A DNA stretch of 9,948 nt. Source: Legionellales bacterium (lineage in GTDB: Bacteria; Pseudomonadota; Gammaproteobacteria; PIVX01). The notes below the pieces were generated by a model. The model had not been told where the DNA came from and did no database searches. It saw only the letters and a list, made by a program, of their open reading frames with translations. The position numbers and the translations under genes are program-made. Below, in pieces: positions 1-5,658 of the stretch (its first letter is position 1; the number at the start of each line of letters is the position of its first letter). The stretch lies in NCBI GenBank assembly GCA_013215905.1, contig JABSQI010000041.1:1-9948 (forward strand), given 5' to 3'.

Positions 1-10
1 TCTAGAATAA
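1..10 (+). CDS. Possible 3' end of an upstream ankyrin-like gene (partial)
   Basis: These ten bases are identical to the last codons and stop of the ankyrin-like gene ending at 1531 (Leu-Glu-stop, TAA at 8-10). They lie inside a 114-bp repeat whose second copy begins in that gene. The simplest inference is that a paralogous or duplicated gene ends here and lies mostly outside the window. Only three codons are visible, so nothing can be said about function. Confidence 0.35.
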
Positions 11-80
11 AAAGATTGAGTATAAAGATATATTAAAACACAAACTCATGCAAAATATTAAAGTAATTTAAGGGCTTCAA

Positions 81-114
81 TGTAACAAACCGTCCCCTTA
101 TGTCATGCAACCCA
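81..114 (+). mobile_element. Solitary IS1111-type left end, copy 1
   Basis: This 34-bp sequence starts TGTAACAAACCGTCC and ends GCAACCCA. It equals the left end of the truncated element at 1602-2430, but no transposase follows. It is preceded by AGGGCTTCAA, almost the same flank as the copy at 6797 (AGGGTTTCAA), which suggests sequence-specific insertion. It could be the remnant of a deleted element or a short repeat in its own right. Confidence 0.8.
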
Positions 115-274
115 ACTACGAAAATATACAGGAGTCTATACTACTCTTACTTATAATATACAAGTTTGTACTATTATTCTATTGTCCACATATGCCTGAA
201 AATTTTCTTATGATAGTTTAATTATGTAATAAATTTTGGTAAACTCTTTTTTTGTTAAAATTTGAGTATATGGT

Positions 275-883
275 ATGGTGAGCGTTAGTATGTTGCGAGA
301 AAAAATAATTAAGCCCTTTATACCATTGTTTCTCTTAATTGCTTTTATGGTTACTGAGATAGGCATATGTGGGAAAAATGATTTTGCTAATTACAAAAAT
401 CTAACAATGTTTAAAAAAGCAGTAATTAAAAATATTGATGATATTACTGTTCTCGGGTTTGCATTGCGACTAGTATGCAACTCAGACGGTTTAGGTGAAC
501 ATTTAGAATATTTAATAGAATTACAAAACTTTGATGTATTTAAAAACGAAACATCTAGCTATTTAAATAAAAAAAGAACCGCATTACATTATGCTATGAT
601 AAGAAAAGACTTTGCTAAAATAGAGAAATTAATACAAAATAATTGTGATCAATACCTAAAAGATCTTGAAAATAAAATGCCTGCTGATTATTTGAAAATA
701 CATTATGAGTTAAGGAATATTCTTGACAATGTAGACAATAAAGAAATTATTAATGATGACTATGAATTTCTTCCATCTCCTTCACCAGAAATATTTAAAC
801 TTTATGAAGACGACTTAACAAGCTTATGGAAGGAAGTGTCGCCAGAAATTAGAATAGAGAATTTTCGAAAAAATCCCGTATAA
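275..883 (+). CDS. Exported ankyrin-like protein, candidate effector
   Basis: This 202-residue protein matches no named family that I recognise. A basic start (LREK) followed by a hydrophobic stretch (about residues 13-30) looks like a Sec signal peptide or signal anchor. Residues about 95-140 resemble an ankyrin repeat: TALHYAMIRKDF, then KIEKLIQNN and a polar stretch ending PADYL. A weaker similar unit lies near residues 58-90. The C-terminus contains RIENF, echoed by KIENF at the end of the next gene, so the two may be distant paralogs. The next gene starts 45 bp downstream, so co-transcription is likely. There is no convincing Shine-Dalgarno; an in-frame ATG at 290, preceded by GGTGAG, is an alternative start. 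Ankyrin proteins usually mediate protein binding, and small exported ones are common in intracellular bacteria; a role here is inference. Confidence 0.75.
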   Translation: MVSVSMLREKIIKPFIPLFLLIAFMVTEIGICGKNDFANYKNLTMFKKAVIKNIDDITVLGFALRLVCNSDGLGEHLEYLIELQNFDVFKNETSSYLNKKRTALHYAMIRKDFAKIEKLIQNNCDQYLKDLENKMPADYLKIHYELRNILDNVDNKEIINDDYEFLPSPSPEIFKLYEDDLTSLWKEVSPEIRIENFRKNPV

Positions 884-928
884 CAAATCACCTTCTTATA
901 TGATCTAACACTATGTTATGAGTTAAAT

Positions 929-1531
929 ATGAAAATAATAATAAAAATTTTTCTATTGATAAATATTCTATTTTTCTATACTAGTTCTTTTGCAGTAGGC
1001 AAATTAAAAGCTGAATTAAAAAAACATATTAATAAAAAGCTGCTTCTTAGTGAGACTAAATTTGAAATGTTGACTGGCATTTATAAAAATGATGAACAAG
1101 AGATGGGTGTAGCGTATAGAAATTCAGGAGCTAATGGAGTTGTTGAAGCTCTTAGAATTCTTTATGCTAATAATCCATTATTCATAGATTCACATACAGG
1201 TGATGGCTGTACAGCGCTGTACTATGCTATAAAAAATGCTTGTGACCCAAACAAACAAGGGGATGGCAAAGATTATCTTGGTGCTATCAAGTTCCTTGCG
1301 AGTAAAGGAGCTAGTACTATACTACCATCTGAGAAAACAATCACTAATTTACTAATGCAAAGTAGAGATAGAAAAGGGTTACAATTTTATAATATCAAAA
1401 AGTCTTTAGGCTATGCATTAACAATTAATCAAAACCAAACCCTTATTGGTATAGCTCAGAAAACTAACCATGTTCCACTTTCATTTGTAGTTCCTATGAA
1501 CGATATTAAAATTGAAAATTTTCTAGAATAA
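929..1531 (+). CDS. Exported ankyrin-like protein, candidate effector
   Basis: This 200-residue protein begins with a clear Sec signal peptide: a Lys-containing start, a hydrophobic core (residues 6-18) and a likely cleavage after SSFA near residue 22. Residues about 80-130 resemble one ankyrin repeat: IDSHTGDGCTALYYAI, an expanded loop, then YLGAIKFLASKGAS. The rest is not recognised. It ends KIENFLE, recalling the RIENF near the end of the preceding gene 45 bp upstream. Its last ten bases belong to a 114-bp repeat that also occurs at the window start, which implies a third family member upstream. A truncated IS1111-type element begins 70 bp after its stop. The start ATG has only a weak GAG upstream. 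Export with protein-protein interaction is the likely role; a target cannot be named. Confidence 0.77.
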   Translation: MKIIIKIFLLINILFFYTSSFAVGKLKAELKKHINKKLLLSETKFEMLTGIYKNDEQEMGVAYRNSGANGVVEALRILYANNPLFIDSHTGDGCTALYYAIKNACDPNKQGDGKDYLGAIKFLASKGASTILPSEKTITNLLMQSRDRKGLQFYNIKKSLGYALTINQNQTLIGIAQKTNHVPLSFVVPMNDIKIENFLE

Positions 1532-1635
1532 AAAGATTGAGTATAAAGATATATTAAAACACAAACTCATGCAAAATATTAAAGTAATTTAAGGGCTTTA
1601 ATGTAACAAACCGTCCCCTTATGTCATGCAACCCA
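1522..1635 (+). repeat. 114-bp direct repeat, copy 2
   Basis: This is the second copy of the repeat at 1-114, with one substitution at 1599. It runs from the last codons of the ankyrin-like gene through the spacer to the inner edge of the IS left end, where homology stops and the transposase remnant begins. The two copies are 1521 bp apart in direct orientation and bracket both ankyrin-like genes. Confidence 0.95.
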
Positions 1636-1636
1636 T

Positions 1637-2164
1637 AATGAACTAACATTTTCAGCTAGAAAGATTTTCTCCGATTTATATGGTGAACTAGTACATATAG
1701 ATCAAAGTATTCTGGTTTATGAAGAGCGTCTAAGAGTAATTTATAAAGAAAATGAAAGTTGTAAATTATTAGATACAGTTCCAGGAGTAGGATACTTAAC
1801 GGGCACAGCTATTTTATCTACTATTGGCGATATTGGTGTATTTAAAAATGGTCGTCATTTGGCTGCTTATCTAGGCCTAGTACCAAGACAAGATAGCAGT
1901 GGTAGTAGACATCGGCTGGGCAAAATAACTAAAAAAGGTGATTGTTATTTAAGAACTTTACTAATCCACGGAGGACGTTCAGTATCTAGAGTGATTAACA
2001 AAAAAGATAATCCTTATGCTAATTGGATTAAATCTTTAAAGGTAACTAAACATGAGAACGTTATTTGTGTTGCTGTAGCTAATAAGAATGCTAGGATTAT
2101 TTGGTCAATACTTAAAAGGCGTGAACCGTTTTGTGTTCATGAATTAGTTAATAAAGCTGCTTAA
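1637..2164 (+). pseudogene. IS110/IS1111 recombinase, N-terminally truncated
   Basis: An uninterrupted frame of about 175 codons ends at 2164. It matches the C-terminal 'transposase IS116/IS110/IS902' domain: the helix-hairpin-helix-like stretch with PGVGYLTGTA, then YLGLVPRQDSSGS, ITKKGDCYLRTLL and a final IWSILKR helix. The Ser in the SSGS motif corresponds to the region of the catalytic serine in this family. The N-terminal RuvC-like DEDD domain, about half of a normal protein of roughly 320-345 residues, is missing. The reading frame runs back into the left end without a proper start codon; an internal TTG at 1859 would give only about 100 residues. It is almost certainly inactive, although the deletion is internal and the surviving frame is intact, so the loss may be recent. 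Confidence 0.88.
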
Positions 2165-2415
2165 ATAAAATTTAGCAAACATTTTCAAGGTTGCTAAGGA
2201 GAAATAAGTTGATGTTCAAGTAGGTTAGACCTTCTCTTGAAAAGCCTGGAACCGTCCGTGGTTATTTAAAACCGATAAGGCGATGAGGAACAAGAGAGCG
2301 GATTTTCATCAGGGCTGTAGAGATTTTGAATCTCTAACAAGTCGAATGTACGGATGCAATCTAATACTTCTTTACAAAAAACTTAGATCACCTTGACAAA
2401 AGGAGGAACCATGTA
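2165..2415 (+). ncRNA. Candidate bridge RNA of the IS1111-type element
   Basis: About 250 bp without a gene separate the recombinase stop from the right inverted repeat. In the IS1111 subgroup this is where the guide ('bridge') RNA is encoded. Visible stem-loops are TTAGCAA/TTGCTAA (2172-2178, 2191-2197), a two-part hairpin TTCAAG/CTTGAA with inner AGGT/ACCT (2215-2241) and a perfect 8-bp stem TAGAGATT/AATCTCTA with a 3-nt loop (2318-2336). AACCGTCC at 2250-2257 equals part of the element's own inverted repeat, as expected for a donor guide. AGGGCT at 2311-2316 equals part of the flank at the left ends, as a target guide might. Assignment rests on position and these short matches; boundaries are uncertain. 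Confidence 0.5.
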
Positions 2416-2430
2416 GGACGGTTTGTTACA

Positions 2431-2491
2431 TAGTAATTAATAAAACTGGTAACAATTAATCCAAAACTATAGTGAAGGATATTAGTTTACA
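2431..2491. other. Short spacer between IS right end and phosphatase gene
   Basis: These 61 bp lie between the IS right end and the stop codon of the minus-strand histidine phosphatase. I see no hairpin with a T-tract here, so no intrinsic terminator for that gene is evident. The IS may have inserted into or removed the original 3' flank. Confidence 0.5.
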
Positions 2492-3379
2492 TTAATTTTT
2501 TAATTTCTCAGATTCAACCAATCTTCTAGGAGAAAAAACATTTACCCAATCTTTGCCTTTTAACTTATGAAAAATAGACACAAAATTGGTACTATCTGCA
2601 CCACCTGTTGCCTTAAAGATTTTATATTTTTCTTGTAACTCACTATTCGCTTGAGTTAAGTAATAATGAGTATAAATATAAGGTCCTGCTCCATGTCCAA
2701 CAATTAAAATATTTTCATTTTCATCTACAATTCTATTTATAGTACTAGTTAACATATTAGCTGCTTCATATGGAGTTTTGAGTATGATATCTTCTGATAT
2801 TAGTGATTTATAAGAAGCATCAATTTCAGGATAGAGCTTAATTAAATTATCAAAATATAAAATTTTATCTATAGGAGATTCATAAAATTTACCATCTTTA
2901 AAAGGCCCAAGGTAATAATCAATAGTTAATTGATCTTTGGTAAAGGTTGGAAGAAAAAATCCATACATAATTACTCGTTCTGTAAGACCATATTCAATTC
3001 GTATCTGTAGCTTTTTGCCAGTAATACTAAAAATTTCGTTTGAAAGGATCTGGGCAGTATGAATGCATCTAGTCATTGGAGATGAATATATGTAATTATA
3101 TTTGGATATATCAATTTTTTGTAGAAGTTCTTTAGCAGTTTGCTTTGTTTCATTTATTCCTTTATATGTTAGCGGCTCATCAAAAGGATTTTGCTTAAAT
3201 CTAAATGATTTTTTAAATGCCTCTTTTTCTTTTTTATCTTTCGAATATCTAATTTTATCACCATGTCTTATATATACAAGTTCTTGAGAAATTTGCTGTG
3301 AATATGCGAGGCCGTTTAAACTAAGAAAAATTATTATTGATAAAAATACAATTTTTTTAAAGTAATTTTTTTGCAGCAT
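2492..3379 (-). CDS. Secreted histidine phosphatase (phosphoglycerate-mutase-like fold)
   Basis: This protein of 295 residues from the chosen ATG belongs to the histidine phosphatase superfamily, which transfers phosphate from a substrate to an active-site His. Key residues are all present: the RHG motif at R38-H39-G40, a second Arg in SSPMTR at 104, a Glu in GLTER at 134 and the second His in VGHG at 229. Residues 9-27 form a strong signal peptide with likely cleavage after AYS, so the enzyme should act in the periplasm or outside the cell. The layout, with a long insert between the Glu and the second His, recalls branch members such as the phosphatase domain of TULA/UBASH3 more than glycolytic mutase. 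The substrate is unknown. A GTG at 3406 would add nine residues ahead of the signal peptide and is less likely. It stands alone, with its own promoter. Confidence 0.85.
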   Translation of the reverse strand: MLQKNYFKKIVFLSIIIFLSLNGLAYSQQISQELVYIRHGDKIRYSKDKKEKEAFKKSFRFKQNPFDEPLTYKGINETKQTAKELLQKIDISKYNYIYSSPMTRCIHTAQILSNEIFSITGKKLQIRIEYGLTERVIMYGFFLPTFTKDQLTIDYYLGPFKDGKFYESPIDKILYFDNLIKLYPEIDASYKSLISEDIILKTPYEAANMLTSTINRIVDENENILIVGHGAGPYIYTHYYLTQANSELQEKYKIFKATGGADSTNFVSIFHKLKGKDWVNVFSPRRLVESEKLKN

Positions 3380-3413
3380 ACTGTAACTTTCATTTGCTAA
3401 AAACACTTAAGAG

Positions 3414-3442
3414 ATTGTAACAAACATTAAAACTGAAAACAA
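3414..3442 (-). promoter_or_regulatory. Putative sigma70 promoter of the histidine phosphatase gene
   Basis: On the minus strand TTGTTT (3442-3437) and TACAAT (3419-3414) are separated by 17 bp, about 35 bp before the start ATG at 3379. The -10 box is good and the -35 box weak. Confidence 0.45.
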
Positions 3443-3607
3443 CTAACAACTAATAGTACTCAAAAATAATTTTTGTAAAATATAATTATTTATTTTAAAG
3501 GAGATTGTATACAACTACAATATTTCGTAGTACTCTTATACTACGAATATGTATATGAGGGTAGGCGATGTGAGAGATTGAACAAATAAAGCCACTATTT
3601 ATTATTC

Positions 3608-3643
3608 GGGTTGCATGACATAAGGCGATAATATGGTTCCTCC
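3608..3643 (-). mobile_element. Fused right-end/left-end relic of the IS1111-type element
   Basis: Read on the minus strand, this contains GGAGGAACCAT, identical to the inner right end of the element (2402-2412). After 7 bp comes CCTTATGTCATGCAACCC, identical to the inner 18 bp of the left end. The order right end then left end is that of a circular or tandem junction, but the palindrome formed by the two inverted repeats is missing between them. The left-end homology again stops after GCAACCC, as in the other copies. Confidence 0.65.
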
Positions 3644-3843
3644 AACCCATTTTTCGAATATCTTATAGATTGTTACCTTCTTCCGTGAATGGTATTTCAA
3701 CGACAGGTGATAAATTCCCATGAACTAATATTACTCCTCGCAAGGAGGAACGCAAGAACTGTTGGAACAACAGTTAAGTGCGCATATGCCTTTGTTGGCA
3801 TAGAGGTGGTGTATATTGAACAGTGTCGTGATGGTTGGTTTTT
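3642..3843. ncRNA. Multi-hairpin structured domain, candidate small RNA
   Basis: A long-range helix CCAACC(C)AT (3642-3650) with ATGGTTGG (3831-3838) and an inner one ACGACA (3700-3705) with TGTCGT (3824-3829) enclose three perfect hairpins: CTCCT/AGGAG (3734-3747, CGCA loop), AACTGTT/AACAGTT (3757-3775) and TATGCC/GGCATA (3785-3802). On the plus strand five Ts follow the closing helix directly. I could not match it to tmRNA, RNase P RNA, SRP RNA or 6S RNA. On the minus strand it lies just before the IS right-end relic, exactly where an IS1111 bridge RNA would be, so it may be the guide RNA of a diverged element. Strand is undecided. Confidence 0.45.
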
Positions 3844-4013
3844 GCTCTTATTTAATTCTTATTAAGTTTCATTCGTTTTAGTTATCAGAAGTGAGGGGGT
3901 ACTTTAATTTGAGTTAGTGTTAGGTGCTGGTTCTAATCTAGGTGTATTTCCTGACTAGTTGATGTCTATCTTGCGGCCTCTCCCTACCGTGCAGCCTATT
4001 CAGAAGTTTCTGT

Positions 4014-4044
4014 ATTCTTGCCTCTAGACTTCAAGAATTTTTTT
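4014..4044 (+). terminator. Rho-independent terminator
   Basis: A 7-bp stem ATTCTTG (4014-4020) / CAAGAAT (4032-4038) with an 11-nt loop is followed at once by a run of seven Ts. No plus-strand gene precedes it within 1.8 kb, so it implies an untranslated transcript from somewhere in 3500-4010, or it is left from a lost gene. It also insulates the RRM gene. Confidence 0.55.
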
Positions 4045-4148
4045 ATTTTGATGTTTTGTTGGTGAAATTCTTTGTATTGAGTAGCACAATCATGTTACCC
4101 TGACTGTTCAAAATTAAATCTGCAAATAGTTTGCTAGGCACGGAGAAT

Positions 4149-4406
4149 ATGAGTAAAACAAAAATATATGTTGGTGGTTTATCCTATGATGCTACACAAG
4201 ACGATTTAGAAAATCATTTTAAACAATTCGGTAATATTAAAGAAATTAATCTTATTCGTGATAGAGAAACTGGGCGTTCAAAAGGATTTGCTTTCATTGA
4301 GTTTGATTCTCAAGTTTCCGCTGAAGCTGCCCTAAAAAGCAACAATCAAGAATTGCTCGGTAGAAATATGAGAGTTAATATCGCTGAAGATAGAAGGCGT
4401 AGATAG
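4149..4406 (+). CDS. Small RRM-domain RNA-binding protein
   Basis: This protein of 85 residues consists of a single RNA recognition motif. RNP2 is IYVGGL (6-11) and RNP1 is KGFAFIEF (45-52), a perfect match to the consensus including the RNA-stacking aromatics. The beta-alpha-beta-beta-alpha-beta pattern ends in VNIAE and a basic RRRR tail. Such stand-alone bacterial RRM proteins bind single-stranded RNA in the cytoplasm; in cyanobacteria related ones are cold-induced, while their role elsewhere is less clear. The ATG at 4149 has GGAG three bases upstream and fits the usual N-terminus, so it is preferred over an in-frame TTG at 4131. It is monocistronic, follows a terminator and converges on the PAP2 gene. 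It is the most conserved-looking, housekeeping-like gene of the window. Confidence 0.92.
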   Translation: MSKTKIYVGGLSYDATQDDLENHFKQFGNIKEINLIRDRETGRSKGFAFIEFDSQVSAEAALKSNNQELLGRNMRVNIAEDRRRR

Positions 4407-4411
4407 AGCCA

Positions 4412-4432
4412 TATATTCATAAAACGAATATA
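4412..4432. terminator. Small hairpin just after the RRM gene
   Basis: TATATTC (4412-4418) and GAATATA (4426-4432) form a 7-bp stem with a 7-nt loop beginning six bases after the RRM stop codon. There is no T-tract, so it may protect the 3' end rather than terminate. Confidence 0.3.
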
Positions 4433-4444
4433 ATGAGGATATTC

Positions 4445-4497
4445 AATAAAGGATGATTTTTTAGACACTTTTATTGTTGCTAAAAAGAGCCTTTATT
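4445..4497. repeat. 53-bp interrupted inverted repeat between convergent genes
   Basis: AATAAAGG (4445-4452) pairs with CCTTTATT (4490-4497), and after a small internal loop TTTTTAG (4458-4464) pairs with CTAAAAA (4480-4486) around a 15-nt loop. It lies between the convergent RRM and PAP2 genes and could be a bidirectional terminator. It could also be a short palindromic repeat element: 16 bp of its left arm recur at 5527-5542. Confidence 0.55.
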
Positions 4498-4528
4498 AAT
4501 TTAACAGAGGTAGTCTTGTATTGCTCGA

Positions 4529-5077
4529 TTATGCTAGTTTATATTTGGCTGTTATAACTCCACCCTTGCTTGAAAGTTTTGGTATAAACCCAAGATCTAA
4601 TTTATTATAAGAACTAACAAGGAAATGATTTATTCCAACAGTAATTATGCTTGCACCTATCACATCTCTTACCCAGTGAGCTTTTGCAACTACCCTAGAA
4701 TGCCCTACAAAAATTGCTGCAATATAAGCTGGAGAGCTGTTTTTGAATCCATATTGCTTATGTAAATATGCAGCACCTGAAAATGCCCCAGCAGTATGCC
4801 CAGATGGGAAACTATAATTTCCGCCAAGTGGTCTTTTAGCATTTACAGCACATTTTGTTGCATATACGACAACTAGAGTTGAACGAGTTGCTTGAAAAAA
4901 TTGCTTAACTCCTTGCCAATCTTTTTTAAAAATTGATATTCCACAAGCAATTGTAGGAATAGCTATCTGCCCAATATCACCATATTGTGTATAAAAGCTT
5001 TTTGAATATGAAAAGCAAGAATAAAAAAAGAGTATCAAAGCAATGAAGAGCTGCTTAACAAAATGAAATTTAAACAT
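4529..5077 (-). CDS. Exported PAP2-family phosphatase
   Basis: This 182-residue protein has the full type-2 phosphatidic acid phosphatase signature: K75-x6-R82-P83, PSGH at 91-94 and S127-R128-x5-H134-x3-D138, with the two His and the Arg as catalytic centre. Residues 5-25 are a signal peptide or first membrane segment; further hydrophobic segments around 36-50, 117-125 and 138-154 suggest an inner-membrane protein with a periplasmic active site. Family members dephosphorylate lipid phosphates such as undecaprenyl pyrophosphate, phosphatidate or lipid A phosphate; the substrate is not readable here. At 182 residues it is short for a six-helix member, resembling compact proteobacterial versions. 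A strong promoter precedes it, and the start follows a weak AGGT. Confidence 0.9.
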   Translation of the reverse strand: MFKFHFVKQLFIALILFFYSCFSYSKSFYTQYGDIGQIAIPTIACGISIFKKDWQGVKQFFQATRSTLVVVYATKCAVNAKRPLGGNYSFPSGHTAGAFSGAAYLHKQYGFKNSSPAYIAAIFVGHSRVVAKAHWVRDVIGASIITVGINHFLVSSYNKLDLGFIPKLSSKGGVITAKYKLA

Positions 5078-5108
5078 AATTTAACCTAAAATATTAATTT
5101 ATGTGCTT

Positions 5109-5137
5109 ATTGTACCATAAATTTACTTAAAGGTCAA
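5109..5137 (-). promoter_or_regulatory. Sigma70-type promoter of the PAP2 gene
   Basis: On the minus strand TTGACC (5137-5132), 17 bp and TACAAT (5114-5109) match the vegetative consensus at 5 of 6 positions in each box. Transcription would start near 5102, about 25 bases before the ATG. Confidence 0.65.
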
Positions 5138-5220
5138 ATTTTAATCTTTAGCTCAATAATTGCGCTATAGTGAACGCTATCTTGTGTTAGATAAGTGAAT
5201 AATTGAATTTGTTTCTATAT

Positions 5221-5518
5221 GAGGTAAGGCCGGAATGTTAGTTAAAAAGGCTCAAATCTTAAATAGTTCACAAGTAGTTGATAAAATATTCTCAAGCAAG
5301 TTCATTGATTAAACAATGGATGGTTAAATTACAAAGTATAGAAAAACGTTCGTTATTTTAAATCCTTGGCATTTTAATTTTTAATCCTATTTTGTATACA
5401 AATATGGTTCAATTTACTAGTTTATAAAATCAGAGTTTACTTAATTATCTAATTCTTGAGTAATGCGAACTATAGAAAATGATTTGAGCCTTTTTAACTA
5501 ACATTCCGGACTTACCTC
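5221..5518. mobile_element. MITE-like element with 38-bp terminal inverted repeats
   Basis: Bases 5221-5258 and the reverse complement of 5481-5518 are identical at 37 of 38 positions (the difference is G at 5229). The outer sequence on both arms begins GAGGTAAG and includes CCGGAATGTTAG. The 222-bp interior is AT-rich and encodes no transposase, so it would need a partner element in trans. No clear target-site duplication is seen; TA occurs near both outer ends but not symmetrically. Each arm contains an ATG opening the same eight codons (MLVKKAQI) inwards, giving short peptides only. It might alternatively be an internally deleted IS. Confidence 0.75.
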
Positions 5519-5526
5519 TAAAAAAA

Positions 5527-5542
5527 GATGATTTTTTAGACA
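5527..5542 (+). repeat. 16-bp repeat shared with the palindrome at 4445-4497
   Basis: GATGATTTTTTAGACA is identical to 4452-4467, and the flanks stay similar for several bases on each side. The pairing right arm present at 4480-4497 is absent here. It starts nine bases after the MITE-like element. Confidence 0.55.
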
Positions 5543-5658
5543 TTCTTGGAATATTTCAGAGATAGATATTAATATTGATACAAATATGAATCTAGATATT
5601 TCAAATTGATAAAAAATCAAAGGAATATACTATGCGTTTATGTTTATTAACATCATGA

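Larger units (their letters stand above)
1..114 (+). repeat. 114-bp direct repeat, copy 1
   Basis: Bases 1-114 match 1522-1635 with a single difference (C at 78, T at 1599). The repeat contains the 3' end of an ankyrin-like gene, about 70 bp of intergenic DNA and the 34-bp left end of an IS1111-type element. Identity stops at the inner edge of that left end. It may extend upstream of the window. Confidence 0.95.
1602..2430 (+). mobile_element. Truncated IS110/IS1111-family element
   Basis: The element is 829 bp, bounded by perfect 15-bp inverted repeats, TGTAACAAACCGTCC (1602-1616) and GGACGGTTTGTTACA (2416-2430), which extend to 16 bp if one flanking base is counted. The inside holds the C-terminal half of an IS110-family recombinase followed by about 250 bp of structured non-coding DNA. 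Terminal inverted repeats plus a long 3' region are typical of the IS1111 subgroup; full elements are usually around 1.4 kb. Here the left end joins directly to the middle of the recombinase gene, so the catalytic N-terminal region is deleted and the copy cannot move by itself. Left ends alone recur at 81 and 6797, and a fused relic at 3608. Confidence 0.88.
3380..4148. other. Long non-coding stretch with IS relic and RNA-like structures
   Basis: No credible protein-coding frame is seen in these 769 bp. In order it holds the phosphatase promoter, a perfect 9-bp hairpin TTCGTAGTA/TACTACGAA with a 6-nt loop (3524-3547), a fused IS end relic (3608-3643), a multi-hairpin domain (3642-3843), an unassigned segment rich in G and T, and a terminator (4014-4044). 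The remaining 100 bp are the leader of the RRM gene. It is the least explained part of the window. Confidence 0.7.
5078..5658. other. Non-coding stretch dominated by a MITE-like element
   Basis: Between the PAP2 start and the Sir2-like gene's stop there is no convincing gene. It holds the PAP2 promoter, the MITE-like element (5221-5518), a 16-bp repeat (5527-5542) shared with the inverted repeat after the RRM gene, and about 115 bp of AT-rich DNA. A ribosome-binding-like AAAGGAA precedes an ATG at 5632 that opens only eight codons, perhaps the stub of a lost gene. Confidence 0.5.

Noticed and set aside
81..1635. The repeated 34-bp units as a CRISPR array
   Set aside because: The copies are 1.5 to 5 kb apart with genes between them, and they coincide with an IS terminus.
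3102..3287. Plus-strand open frame of 61 codons
   Set aside because: It lies wholly inside the histidine phosphatase gene on the other strand and has no ribosome site or recognisable content.
3416..3425. TGTAACAAAC, matching the outer ten bases of the IS end, as a fifth copy
   Set aside because: Similarity stops after ten bases and the flank does not resemble the other insertion flanks; in AT-rich DNA this may be chance, and it overlaps a plausible promoter.
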